Below, piece after piece: positions 15,630-23,926 of a DNA stretch of 64,000 nt. The stretch covers positions 124,001 to 188,000 of the forward strand of contig FOCD01000004.1 in the NCBI GenBank assembly GCA_900110015.1, given 5' to 3'. Origin of the DNA: Terribacillus saccharophilus (GTDB lineage Bacteria; Bacillota; Bacilli; Bacillales; Amphibacillaceae). Below the pieces are notes generated by a model. That model worked only from the letters and a program-made list of their open reading frames with translations. It did not search any database and was not told the DNA's origin. The position numbers and the translations under genes were made by a program. Positions within the stretch are counted from its first letter, which is position 1. Every line of letters begins with the position of its first letter.

Positions 15630-17270
15630 ATGGGGGAACTGCGGAGGCGACTTCGGCTTGGATTACTAGGTCAGATTGTCTTATTGGTTACAATATTGCT
15701 TGTGATTAGTCTATTATTTGTAAGCGCTCTATTCATAAGGAAGGTTGATGAGATAGTCGAGGAAGATGCAGGTAATACTGCGATGGCCGTTGCTAAACTT
15801 GCTGCCAAGGATGATACAATTCTACAGCATCTGGAGGATAGAGATAATGACGATGCCATACAGCAGGAGTCGCTAAAGATTCAGCAAAATAGCGGAGCAG
15901 ACTATGTTGTCATTGCTGATACAAATGGAATACGAATTTCGCATCCAGAACCGGAGAGAATAGGTAAACCAACCAAGACGAGCAATGACCAGGTATTAGA
16001 AGAAGGAAAAGAAGTCATATACGAAGGGTATGGCATTTCCGGATATGCAGTGAAAGCAAAAACACCGATAAGAAATGAATCGGGTGATATTATTGGTGTA
16101 GCGTCGGTCGGCTTTCTAAAACATAACCTAAATGATCAGATACTTTCCTATTTACAGGAGGTATTGATTTGGTTCTTGCTTATCTTCGCTGTTGGACTGC
16201 TTGGTGCCTATCTGGTGGCGAAACGGGTGAAGAAGCTGATTTATGGATTAGAGCCAGAGGAGATTTCCTTCTTATTCAAAGAGAAGGAGACGACGCTGGC
16301 ATCAATTAAAGATGCTACCATAGCCATTGATCGTAAAGGCCATATTACATCTATTAATCGCAGAGCCCAAGAGATATTCAAGCGTAAATCCGTGTTGGAG
16401 GATGCAATCGACCAGACGAATCTGCAATCTCTGTATCAAGCAGTTTTGGCAGATGGCGAAGGTAGGTATAACAAATATACTTTTGTTGCTGGCGATATTT
16501 ATATAGTAGATGCTTCTCCAATAAAAGAAGCGGAAGAAACATGGGGAGTCGTATTTACATTACGTCCCGAATCAGAAGTGATCGACGTATCAGAGACAAT
16601 TGCAAAAATGAAACAGCAAGCAGATCAGATGCGAGCTTCCAATCATGAATTCATGAACAAGTTGAATACATTGTACGGCTTAATCAGCTTGCAGCAATAC
16701 GACAAAGCACTCAGACTCATCTCTGAGGAAGTGGAGGAACAGCAGAGTGTTGTCAATGTGCTGATGGCAAGCATAAAGGAACCGATGATTGCAGCCTGCC
16801 TGTTAGGCAAATTCAATCGTGCCAAAGAACTTAAAGTGATATTAACAATTGATGAAAGCAGTAGTATGAACGTCGATATGCGACCGGAAGCAACGGAAAA
16901 AATCGTGACTATCATTGGAAACTTACTAGAGAATGCATTTGAGTCTGCTTCGAAGCATCAGGGTACCGAAGGAAAGGTTTATGTATCTTTCACAGATTTA
17001 GGACAAGAACTGATATTTGATATTGAGGACAATGGCAAGCGGCTTTCCGAAAAGGAAAAACAAGCAGTATTGGTGGATGGATATTCAACCAAAAAAGAAG
17101 CTGGCGACGGGCATGGAATTGGATTGACTATTGTACAGGCAGCACTGGAGAAACTGGATGGAGCTTTGTATTATGGAGATAGCGAAGCAGGAGGAACACT
17201 CGCAACGGTTGTTCTCCCGAAAGGAAGCGTGGAAAATGGATCGGATGAACGTTCTGATAGTGGAAGATAA
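15630..17270 (+). CDS. citS: CitA/DcuS-type sensor histidine kinase, citrate sensor (CitS-like)
   Basis: 546 residues. TM1 about 14-36, an extracellular PAS-like sensor domain (about 40-175, with VVIADTNGIRISHPEPERIG and the GYAVKAKTPIRNESGDIIG strand), TM2 about 180-200, a cytoplasmic PAS domain, then an SPOB-type dimerisation helix with the phosphoacceptor His339 in NHEFMNKLNTLYGLI, and a HATPase with IGNLLENAFES and HGIGLTIV. This architecture is specific for C4-dicarboxylate/citrate sensors. The next genes are a CitB-family regulator (35-base overlap) and a CitMHS transporter, so citrate is the likely signal. Confidence 0.9.
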   Translation: MGELRRRLRLGLLGQIVLLVTILLVISLLFVSALFIRKVDEIVEEDAGNTAMAVAKLAAKDDTILQHLEDRDNDDAIQQESLKIQQNSGADYVVIADTNGIRISHPEPERIGKPTKTSNDQVLEEGKEVIYEGYGISGYAVKAKTPIRNESGDIIGVASVGFLKHNLNDQILSYLQEVLIWFLLIFAVGLLGAYLVAKRVKKLIYGLEPEEISFLFKEKETTLASIKDATIAIDRKGHITSINRRAQEIFKRKSVLEDAIDQTNLQSLYQAVLADGEGRYNKYTFVAGDIYIVDASPIKEAEETWGVVFTLRPESEVIDVSETIAKMKQQADQMRASNHEFMNKLNTLYGLISLQQYDKALRLISEEVEEQQSVVNVLMASIKEPMIAACLLGKFNRAKELKVILTIDESSSMNVDMRPEATEKIVTIIGNLLENAFESASKHQGTEGKVYVSFTDLGQELIFDIEDNGKRLSEKEKQAVLVDGYSTKKEAGDGHGIGLTIVQAALEKLDGALYYGDSEAGGTLATVVLPKGSVENGSDERSDSGR

Positions 17271-17937
17271 TGTGGAAGCATCAATGATATTTCAGAATTA
17301 CTTAAATGAGATGAAAGGGTATCGACTGATTGGTGTCGCTGAAAATGGAGAGCAGGCGAAAAGTCTGCTTCAGGCATTAAAGCCAGACTTAGTGCTGCTC
17401 GACGTCTATCTACCTGACATGAATGGTATTGATATCCTTTGGTTCATCCGCCAGAATTACCGTAGAACAGATGTCATCCTGCTGACAGCAGCAAATGATA
17501 CCGAAACAGTCGGTGAGGCAATGCGTGGAGGCGTGTACAGTTATCTGATCAAACCAGTAGATGGCGATCGTTTTCATCGTGTGCTCCAGGAATATAGCAT
17601 CTATAAAAAGGAACTTCAATCCAGAAATGAAATCGGTCAGCAGCAAGTTGACGCTTTTTTTCACCCTAACATACATACAGCAGAAGCAGTTGAACAGGAG
17701 GTTTACCCAAAAGGAGTCGACCGCCACACCCTGGAATCCGTACGACAGGCAATGAAGGAGCAGCAAAACAGCGAAAAGGCTGAGGAAATAGCAGCGAAAG
17801 TAGGAGTAAGCCATTCCACTGTCCGACGCTACTTAGAATATATGGTGTCGAGAAAAGAAGCAGAAGTGGAAGTCACCTATGGAACAGTCGGAAGGCCTGT
17901 CCGCAAGTATAAATACAGAGCCGAGAACTCATCCTAA
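17236..17937 (+). CDS. citT: CitB-family response regulator (CitT-like)
   Basis: 233 residues. Receiver domain with acidic residues in VEDN, phosphoacceptor Asp56 in LVLLDVYLP, Thr/Ala switch region and Lys in YLIKPVDGDRF. The C-terminal part holds the helix-turn-helix EIAAKVGVSHSTVRRYLEYM of the CitT/DctR/DcuR group. ATG 17236 gives the start (GGAAG upstream); ATG 17245 is an alternative. It overlaps the kinase gene, so both are co-translated. Expected to activate the transporter gene 124 bases downstream. Confidence 0.9.
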   Translation: MDRMNVLIVEDNVEASMIFQNYLNEMKGYRLIGVAENGEQAKSLLQALKPDLVLLDVYLPDMNGIDILWFIRQNYRRTDVILLTAANDTETVGEAMRGGVYSYLIKPVDGDRFHRVLQEYSIYKKELQSRNEIGQQQVDAFFHPNIHTAEAVEQEVYPKGVDRHTLESVRQAMKEQQNSEKAEEIAAKVGVSHSTVRRYLEYMVSRKEAEVEVTYGTVGRPVRKYKYRAENSS

Positions 17938-17957
17938 TAGTCGTGAGAAAAATGAAA

Positions 17958-17991
17958 AAAATGCACTTAATGTAAGTAAACTGTGCATTTT
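17958..17991. promoter_or_regulatory. Inverted repeat AAAATGCAC-N16-GTGCATTTT before citM
   Basis: Perfect 9-base arms (17958-17966 and 17983-17991) between the regulator and the transporter gene. No T-run follows, and the A/T-rich arms suit a binding site for the CitT-like regulator. Confidence 0.5.
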
Positions 17992-18019
17992 GTGAACATA
18001 ATGTTACACTTATTTCAAT

Positions 18020-18033
18020 TGAAAGCGCTAACA
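18020..18033. promoter_or_regulatory. cre box (CcpA) in front of citM
   Basis: TGAAAGCGCTAACA matches the catabolite-responsive element consensus TGWAANCGNTNWCA at every position. It lies 29 bases before the TTG start, a place where CcpA would block transcription during glucose excess. Confidence 0.8.
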
Positions 18034-18061
18034 AATAGCGCGATTGAAGGAGGACTTTCTA

Positions 18062-19357
18062 TTGTTATCTTTATTGGGCTTCTCCATGGTTGCTGTATTT
18101 ATGTATTTAATTATGTCCAAAAAGCTATCGCCACTTGTGGCGTTGACGCTAATTCCGATTCTATTTGGTATAATAGGCGGCTTCACTTCTTCGCTTGGAC
18201 CGATGATGCTGGAAGGTGTAGAAGGAATTGCCGCTACAGCTATTATGATTTTGTTTGCTATCCTGTACTTTGGAGTCATGATTGACGCAGGGCTGTTCGA
18301 TCCCTTAATCAATTTTATTCTGAAGGTAGTAAAAGGGGATCCGCTCAAAATTGTTGTTGGTACGTCCATTCTTTCCATGATGGTAGCACTTGATGGAGAC
18401 GGTACAACAACGTATATGATCACTGTTTCTGCATTATTACCGCTTTATAAGCGCTTAGGAATGAATCGTTTGATACTCGCAACAGTAGCGATGCTCTCAA
18501 TGGGTGTAATGAATATCACACCTTGGGGCGGTGCTTCGGCAATGGCAATGGCTGCTTTGAATCTGGAAGCATCTGAGCTGTTCATACCGATTATTCCTGT
18601 AATGGGAGTAGGACTTCTTTATGCGATAACAGTGGCTTTCATCCTTGGAAGAAAAGAAAGAAAGCGTCTAGGTGTTGTGCAGCTGGATAATCAAACGCAG
18701 CGGGAAATCAGCGCTGCAGAAGAGGTACCTGCTTATCGTCGTCCGAAGCTTGTTTGGGTGAACTTGCTGCTTACAATTATATTGCTCGTTTGTCTTATTC
18801 TGGACTTCGTCTCTTTGACAATCCTATTCATGGTTGCCTTCGCTGTCGCTCTTATGATCAACTATCCACGCATGAGCCATCAGCAGGAAAGAATGGCAGC
18901 TCATGCGAAAAATGGATTGGCAGTAACAACAATTGTCATAGCTGCTGGTATTTTCACCGGCATCATGTCCGGAACGGAAATGATTGACGCGATGGCGAAT
19001 ACGCTTGTATCCATCATCCCAGAGTTCATGTCTCCTTATCTCGCGGTCATCATAGCCATCATCAGTGCACCATTTACTTTCTTTATGTCCAATAATGCAT
19101 TCTATCTTGGCGTATTGCCGATACTGGCTGAAGCAGCCCAGGCGTATGGAGTCAGCAAAGTCGAAATCGGTCGTGCAGCATTGCTTGGGCAGCCGGTGCA
19201 CGTATTGAGCCCGTTAGTAGCTGCAGCTCATCTTTTAATCGGTATGGTAGGGATCCAATTTGGGGAGCTACAGCGCTACGCTATGCTCTGGGCATTCGGT
19301 TCGACAATAGTGATGACGATTGCGGCGTTGATATTCGGGGTTATTAGTATAGGGTGA
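18062..19357 (+). CDS. citM: CitMHS-family metal-citrate transporter
   Basis: 431 residues with about 11-12 membrane helices. LALDGDGTTTYMI-type motif (here VALDGDGTTTYMITVSALLP) and NITPWGGASAMAMAAL are hallmarks of CitM/CitH. These proton symporters import citrate complexed with Mg2+ or Ca2+. The start is TTG 18062, eight bases after AAGGAGG; the frame open from 18044 begins inside the ribosome site. A perfect cre box and a CitST-like system upstream copy the known B. subtilis control logic: induced by citrate, repressed by glucose. Confidence 0.92.
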   Translation: MLSLLGFSMVAVFMYLIMSKKLSPLVALTLIPILFGIIGGFTSSLGPMMLEGVEGIAATAIMILFAILYFGVMIDAGLFDPLINFILKVVKGDPLKIVVGTSILSMMVALDGDGTTTYMITVSALLPLYKRLGMNRLILATVAMLSMGVMNITPWGGASAMAMAALNLEASELFIPIIPVMGVGLLYAITVAFILGRKERKRLGVVQLDNQTQREISAAEEVPAYRRPKLVWVNLLLTIILLVCLILDFVSLTILFMVAFAVALMINYPRMSHQQERMAAHAKNGLAVTTIVIAAGIFTGIMSGTEMIDAMANTLVSIIPEFMSPYLAVIIAIISAPFTFFMSNNAFYLGVLPILAEAAQAYGVSKVEIGRAALLGQPVHVLSPLVAAAHLLIGMVGIQFGELQRYAMLWAFGSTIVMTIAALIFGVISIG

Positions 19358-19437
19358 TAAGCTATGAGCACGATAGTTGAATAGAGTGAGAACCCTCTGT
19401 TAGTCTTAAGTTAAAGATAAAATAGGAGGGACTATAT

Positions 19438-19947
19438 ATGAGCAAAAAAATCGCAGTTTTAATTACAGATGAATTTGAAGACGTCGAATATACAAGTCCG
19501 GTAAAAGCATACGAAGAAGCAGGGCACAGTGTCGTAAACGTTGAGTTCGAAGCTGGTAAAGAAGTTAACGGTAAGCACGGTGAGAAAGTGAAAATCGACA
19601 AAGCGATTTCCGATGTTGATGAAAGTGAATTCGATGCACTATTGATTCCTGGAGGCTTTTCTCCAGATTTGCTTCGTGGAGATGATCGCCCTGGTGAATT
19701 CGCGAAAGCTTTCGTTGAAAATGAAAAACCTGTATTCGCTATCTGCCATGGTCCGCAAGTATTGATTGATACAGACTTGCTAAAAGGCAAGGATATTACG
19801 GGTTATCGCAGTGTTCGTAAAGACTTGATCAATGCTGGTGCGAACTACAAGGACGAAGAGGTAGTCGTAAGCCATAACATCGTAACAAGCAGAACACCTG
19901 ATGATTTGGAAGCATTCAACCGCGAATCATTGAATCTGTTGAAATAA
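19438..19947 (+). CDS. yfkM: DJ-1/PfpI-family protein (YfkM-like)
   Basis: 169 residues. The nucleophile elbow AICHGPQ with its cysteine, the glutamate in ITDEFEDVEY and the histidine beside the cysteine define a PfpI-type catalytic site. ALLIPGGFSPDLLRGD is the matching oxyanion strand. Relatives are glyoxalase III/deglycase-like chaperones; B. subtilis YfkM is a general-stress protein. Good GGAGG before the ATG; no clear sigma-B promoter was found. Confidence 0.9.
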   Translation: MSKKIAVLITDEFEDVEYTSPVKAYEEAGHSVVNVEFEAGKEVNGKHGEKVKIDKAISDVDESEFDALLIPGGFSPDLLRGDDRPGEFAKAFVENEKPVFAICHGPQVLIDTDLLKGKDITGYRSVRKDLINAGANYKDEEVVVSHNIVTSRTPDDLEAFNRESLNLLK

Positions 19948-19950
19948 GAG

Positions 19951-19985
19951 AAAAGCGCTAGACCACTTGGTCTAGCGCTTTTATT
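19951..19985. terminator. Bidirectional terminator between yfkM-like and ywnB-like genes
   Basis: 15-base perfect arms (19951-19965 and 19968-19982) with a 2-base loop; T-rich on both strands. Confidence 0.92.
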
Positions 19986-20626
19986 TATTCTTTTTCACCG
20001 ACAACAGAGAATCGTTCATTCTGATGTGCAGGTTTTTCGATTTCATCCAAGACAGCGATAGCATAGTCAGCATAGCTGATATAACTGTCGCCTTTCTTAT
20101 TCAAAATCATAACATCACCGCCAGTTTGGTAGCTGCCAGTCCGTTTGCCTTCTGCATCGAAGAATCCGCCAGGGCTGATGTATGTCCATTGGATTCCTAC
20201 ACTGCTTTCCAGCTCTTTTAGGTTTTCACCCATATTAGTAGCTGTCGGCAAATAAGCATCTGGGAAGTTTGGTGTTTCAGATACACGAGTTGTTTTTTGT
20301 TCATCTACGTACAAGCTTCCAGCCCCACCGACAACTAGAAGACGAGTGGAAGGAGCGTCTTTCAATGCTTCAATAAGAATTCGGCCAGCTTCGATATGTT
20401 GTTTTTCTTGTCCAGGAGCAGAGTTGAAGGCGTTAACGATTACGTCAAAGTCTTGAATATCTACTGTATTGATATCAAATATTCCTTTTTCTAGTACGCT
20501 GATGTTGTCCTGTTTTACTTTTGCAGCGTTGCGTACAATGGCTGTCACATCATGACCGCGATCCAATGCTTCGTTTGTAATTAAGCTGCCTGCTTTACCT
20601 GTGGCTCCGATAATCCCTATTTTCAT
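19985..20626 (-). CDS. ywnB: NAD(P)-binding Rossmann protein, YwnB-like
   Basis: 213 residues. GIIGATGKAGSLI is the NAD(P) motif of atypical SDRs; VTAIVRNAAKV gives the cofactor-discriminating basic residue, and RLLVVGGAGSLYVDE and WTYISPGGFFD are typical of the YwnB/BVR-B-like group. Probably an NAD(P)H-dependent reductase. It is divergent from an Rrf2-type gene with a dyad operator between them, as for B. subtilis ywnB and ywnA. AGGAGG precedes the ATG. Confidence 0.88.
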   Translation of the reverse strand: MKIGIIGATGKAGSLITNEALDRGHDVTAIVRNAAKVKQDNISVLEKGIFDINTVDIQDFDVIVNAFNSAPGQEKQHIEAGRILIEALKDAPSTRLLVVGGAGSLYVDEQKTTRVSETPNFPDAYLPTATNMGENLKELESSVGIQWTYISPGGFFDAEGKRTGSYQTGGDVMILNKKGDSYISYADYAIAVLDEIEKPAHQNERFSVVGEKE

Positions 20627-20680
20627 GAGAAATCCTCCTCGTGTTTAAGTTGTAATAAAATTGGTTACATGTAGTATAAT

Positions 20681-20699
20681 AAGTTACAGGTTGTAACTT
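20681..20699. promoter_or_regulatory. Dyad AAGTTACA-GGT-TGTAACTT, YwnA operator candidate
   Basis: Perfect 8-base arms around 3 bases, centred between the divergent ywnB and ywnA-like genes. A second, looser copy (AAGTTGTAA...GGTTACAT) lies at about 20647-20671. Confidence 0.7.
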
Positions 20700-20778
20700 G
20701 TCAACACATTCCTTTTACCCGTTTCATTTTGCGTTATACTATAGAGATAGGAATTCATTTGAAAGTGAGCTGGAAATT

Positions 20779-21216
20779 ATGTCAATAAGCAGCCGTTTTG
20801 CTGTTGGTATTCATATACTGACACTTCTTGAAGTGAATAAGGATGAGGTTAATTCGTCTGAGTTCATTGCAGCCAGTGTCAATACGAACCCGGTCGTTAT
20901 CCGTAAGATTATGGGGATGCTTAAAAAAGCGGAGCTGGTCTATGTACGACCAGGGGTAGCAGGTGCGGAACTAGCACGTAAGCTTGATGAAATCACACTG
21001 CTTGATGTGTACAAAGCGGTGGAAGCAGTCCCAGAAAATGAACTCTTCAGTGTTCATGGCAATCCTAATCCGCAATGTACGGTTGGAAGGAATATCCAAG
21101 CAGCCGTTCTACCAATATTCGCTGGAGCACAGGCAGTCATGGAAAAAGCTTTAGCACATGTGACGATTGAGGATATTGTACAAAGCATCGAGGAACAAGA
21201 TAAGCAGATTGAATAA
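20779..21216 (+). CDS. ywnA: Rrf2-family regulator, YwnA-like
   Basis: 145 residues. Winged-helix SSRFAVGIHILTLLEV, NPVVIRKIMGMLKKAELVYV (recognition helix and wing) and a helical tail. Unlike the iron-sulfur members it has a single cysteine (PQCTVG), so cluster binding by a three-cysteine motif is not expected. A longer frame starts at 20698 inside the operator; ATG 20779 after GGAAATT is chosen. Likely represses itself and ywnB. Confidence 0.88.
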   Translation: MSISSRFAVGIHILTLLEVNKDEVNSSEFIAASVNTNPVVIRKIMGMLKKAELVYVRPGVAGAELARKLDEITLLDVYKAVEAVPENELFSVHGNPNPQCTVGRNIQAAVLPIFAGAQAVMEKALAHVTIEDIVQSIEEQDKQIE

Positions 21217-21218
21217 AA

Positions 21219-21246
21219 AAGCGCACTGCCGAGGCAGTGCGCTTAC
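21219..21246. terminator. Bidirectional terminator between ywnA-like gene and hmp
   Basis: 12-base arms AAGCGCACTGCC/GGCAGTGCGCTT with a 2-base loop; strongest for the minus strand, where TTTTTT follows. Confidence 0.9.
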
Positions 21247-21251
21247 TTGTT

Positions 21252-22427
21252 TTATTGAGCTTTTTCAAGATCAGCGGCAGGACCGAAGAACTCAAAATGT
21301 ACTTGTTCTTTACTTACACCTGAGTGGTATAAGGTAGAAATGACGAATTCCATGAAACCAGCTGGACCACAGACATAAACATCGCTGTCAGTCTTCACCA
21401 TATCTTTAAGGACAGCTTCATTTATTCTCTTATCTTCATAATATGTTTGATACGTTAGATTAGGCATTCTTTCTTGGATGCTTTGAATCTGCTTAGTAAA
21501 AGCAGCAAACTCTGGAGCGCGGGCAGCTTGCAGGAAGACGACTTCCCGCTTGGAATCTTCTGCTGCAAGAGTCTCAAGCATACTCATGATTGGTGTGATA
21601 CCAACACCGCCTGCGATGAAGGTTATCGGTTTATCTGCATTTTTTTCAAGAGTGAAGACGCCAGCAGGTGCACTTACTTCTAGTTTGTCTCCTTCTTTTA
21701 CTTGTTCGTGTAAATAGACGGAAACCTTGCCATCTGGATTATTATCGTCTTCTTTCTTCACGGAAATACGGAATGTATCTGTTGAAGGAGTCTTAGATAA
21801 ACTGTACTGACGGATCATCGTGTATTTTTCTCCAGGGATTGATACACGAACAGAAATATACTGGCCTGGTTCGAAATTAGGCACGCGTTCAGAATCAGCA
21901 GGTTTCAAGTAAAAGGATGTGATAACATTACTTTCTTGGACTTTCTTTTCGACAATGAAGTCTTTAAAGAATGCCCAGCCGCCTTCTTTCTTTTCATTTT
22001 CTTCATACATATTGGCTTCTACACCGATGAAAGCATCCGCGATGACACCGTAGGCTTCTTCCCATGCTTTCAGGATCTGCGGTGTTGCAGCATCTCCTAG
22101 AACCATTTTGATTGCTTTAAGCAAGTATTCTCCTACAACTGGATAATGTTCGGCTTTAACGCCTAAGCTGACATGCTTGTGAGAAATCTGTACGACAGTC
22201 GGAAGTATTGCCTCCAGCTTATCGATATGTACCGCAGCTGCATAGACAGCATTGGCAAGTGCAGTTTGCTGTTTGCCTCTTGCCTGGTTCGCATGATTGA
22301 AGATATTCAGTAGTTCAGGATGAGCTTTAAACAATTCTTCATAAAAAACAGTAGTAATTTGAGTACCATGTTCTTCTAACACAGGTACAGTGCTTTTGAT
22401 GATGTCGATAGTTTCTCTTGATAGCAT
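21252..22427 (-). CDS. hmp: Flavohaemoglobin, nitric oxide dioxygenase
   Basis: 391 residues. Globin domain 1-140 with TVVQISHKHVSLGVKAEHY (proximal haem histidine region), then an FAD domain (EPGQYISVRV, the RQYSLS flavin motif) and an NAD domain (ITFIAGGVGITPIMSML, YVCGPAGFM, and the C-terminal HFEFFGP). Cytosolic enzyme that converts NO plus O2 to nitrate using NAD(P)H. It is divergent from an NsrR-like gene, the usual NO-sensing repressor. Confidence 0.96.
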   Translation of the reverse strand: MLSRETIDIIKSTVPVLEEHGTQITTVFYEELFKAHPELLNIFNHANQARGKQQTALANAVYAAAVHIDKLEAILPTVVQISHKHVSLGVKAEHYPVVGEYLLKAIKMVLGDAATPQILKAWEEAYGVIADAFIGVEANMYEENEKKEGGWAFFKDFIVEKKVQESNVITSFYLKPADSERVPNFEPGQYISVRVSIPGEKYTMIRQYSLSKTPSTDTFRISVKKEDDNNPDGKVSVYLHEQVKEGDKLEVSAPAGVFTLEKNADKPITFIAGGVGITPIMSMLETLAAEDSKREVVFLQAARAPEFAAFTKQIQSIQERMPNLTYQTYYEDKRINEAVLKDMVKTDSDVYVCGPAGFMEFVISTLYHSGVSKEQVHFEFFGPAADLEKAQ

Positions 22428-22483
22428 TGTTTATTCCTTCTTTCCTTGATATATCCTTATCATAGAACGAATCGACATTAAAA

Positions 22484-22500
22484 GATATATTTTAAATACC
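22484..22500. promoter_or_regulatory. NsrR-type operator
   Basis: GATATATTTTAAATACC resembles the NsrR dyad (ATGTATTTTAAATACAT-like) and lies between divergent hmp and nsrR, 57 bases upstream of hmp. Confidence 0.6.
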
Positions 22501-22587
22501 ACTTTAACAAAAGTGTCACATTCTCTTTATGCCCAATCAGTTATTCAGTTATGCTATAATCCTCAAGAAGAGGAGGATGTAACCAAG

Positions 22588-23019
22588 ATGCGATTGACGA
22601 TGTATACTGACTTTTCCCTAAGGGTCCTTCTTTATTTGGGAACAAAAGAAAAAGACAAGCTGTCCACAATTCAAGAGATCGCGACAGCATATCATATATC
22701 TAAAAATCATTTGATGAAAGTAGCACATGAGATGCGCCAGGCTGGCTATATTGAAGCTGTGCGTGGGCGTTCAGGCGGTATTAGACTGGCATGTGATCCA
22801 AAAGAAATCAATATTGGAGCAGTTGTTCGCAGGATGGAAGATGATTTTCATCTGGTGGAATGCTTCAATCGAGAGAACGATACATGCCCGATTGCTTCTG
22901 TATGCGGCCTGAGGGGAATATTAGGTAAAGCACTGCATGCATATTTGCAGGTGCTGGATGCGTATACCCTACAAGATCTATTAGAGAATGAAGCAGATTT
23001 GCGAATGCTGCTTCGATGA
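22588..23019 (+). CDS. nsrR: NsrR, NO-sensing Rrf2 repressor
   Basis: 143 residues. MRLTMYTDFSLRVLLYL is the NsrR start; HISKNHLMKVAHEMRQAGYI is the DNA-recognition region and RGRSGGIRLA the wing. Three cysteines in CFNRENDTCPIASVCGLRG are the 4Fe-4S ligands. NO destroys the cluster and releases repression of hmp. AGGAGG precedes ATG 22588; an earlier frame start at 22513 lacks a site. Confidence 0.95.
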   Translation: MRLTMYTDFSLRVLLYLGTKEKDKLSTIQEIATAYHISKNHLMKVAHEMRQAGYIEAVRGRSGGIRLACDPKEINIGAVVRRMEDDFHLVECFNRENDTCPIASVCGLRGILGKALHAYLQVLDAYTLQDLLENEADLRMLLR

Positions 23020-23053
23020 ACAAATTAATTTTGCACTAATACATTATTTAGAT

Positions 23054-23090
23054 AAAAACAGCCTCTCCTTTTGAAGGAGAGGCTGTTTTT
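23054..23090. terminator. Bidirectional terminator between nsrR and cupin gene
   Basis: 17-base perfect arms (23054-23070, 23074-23090) with loop TTG. Confidence 0.93.
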
Positions 23091-23730
23091 ATCTGAAACG
23101 ATAATAGTGATATCCGTCTGTGTAGTCATCTGGTTGACTTGGAGTATTTGATTCTTGATGAGAGGCTTGTTCTTCAGACCGTTGCTGGCTGCATTCGTCT
23201 GGCGGACCAATGATAATGGTCTGGTTGTTGAGCGGACGAAGAGTTTCCTGAAGCTTCGTTTTATCCAGACAATACGTTTTAGCGAGTACTTCTGCCGGTG
23301 TTTTCGCAAGAATATCCGAGCCGAAAATATATTCTGGATATGGTGCATCGAAAATGGCCAGCAGATGTGTCTGATCTTCTGCTGCTGTTTCCCAGTGCCA
23401 CCAGCCTTGAGGGACATTCGCGACTTGACCGCGGGTGATGCGGATATTTTCAACTTTATTTGTGAACGGATTAATTAGGGAAACTTCTGCTGACCCGCTA
23501 ATGCAGTAGACAAGCTCAGCAGCATTTTGATGGTAATGAGGTTCGACTGTTTTTCCTTTGCTCAAATAGATATCAAGAAGTGACACATCTCCCAGTGTAT
23601 TCAATACATCGCGCCCGAGACGATTGATATAGTTCCGGTTATTCCGGGTAAATAGGCGGTTTTTATTCACATCGCTAAAATACTGGACATTGCCCTTTGT
23701 GTAGTCCATGTACTCATTTTCTTTCCCCAT
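23089..23730 (-). CDS. Cupin-domain protein with hydrophilic tail
   Basis: 213 residues. One cupin barrel (about 30-150): motif 1 is VEPHYHQNAAELVYCISGSA with two histidines and the glutamate as metal ligands, and motif 2 contains VPQGWWHWETAAEDQTHLLA. The last 50 residues are Gln/Ser/Glu/Tyr-rich and probably disordered, ending in HYYRFR. This layout resembles oxalate-decarboxylase-like or spore-associated cupins of Bacilli, but activity is not readable. Single gene ending at a shared terminator. Confidence 0.8.
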   Translation of the reverse strand: MGKENEYMDYTKGNVQYFSDVNKNRLFTRNNRNYINRLGRDVLNTLGDVSLLDIYLSKGKTVEPHYHQNAAELVYCISGSAEVSLINPFTNKVENIRITRGQVANVPQGWWHWETAAEDQTHLLAIFDAPYPEYIFGSDILAKTPAEVLAKTYCLDKTKLQETLRPLNNQTIIIGPPDECSQQRSEEQASHQESNTPSQPDDYTDGYHYYRFR

Positions 23731-23827
23731 GCCTTCCCCTTCTTTCTGTTGAAGTGCTTCGGAGTTAGATTATGCAAGAACCAGGCTTTTGGATTTTACA
23801 AAAAAAGGGTTCCGTATTTGGGCAAAT

Positions 23828-23864
23828 GCGTGTACGCTGATGAAGGCTGTGTGCGGACACACAG
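23828..23864. promoter_or_regulatory. Two adjacent dyads upstream of the dlt-linked kinase
   Basis: GCGT-GT-ACGC at 23828-23837 and CTGTGTG-CGGA-CACACAG at 23847-23864, both perfect. They lie 60-100 bases before the kinase start and are candidates for autoregulation sites. Confidence 0.4.
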
Positions 23865-23881
23865 AAAACATATCTGTAAAT

Positions 23882-23907
23882 TAAAGTATACATAACTAAC
23901 TGTCGTA
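23882..23907 (+). promoter_or_regulatory. Possible ECF-type promoter of the kinase-dlt operon
   Basis: TAAAGT, 16 bases, CGTA. Only a loose match to the sigma-W/X/M pattern (TGAAAC-N16-CGTA), noted because B. subtilis dlt genes are under ECF sigma factors. Confidence 0.25.
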
Positions 23908-23926
23908 GTACATAAAGGAGTACCAC

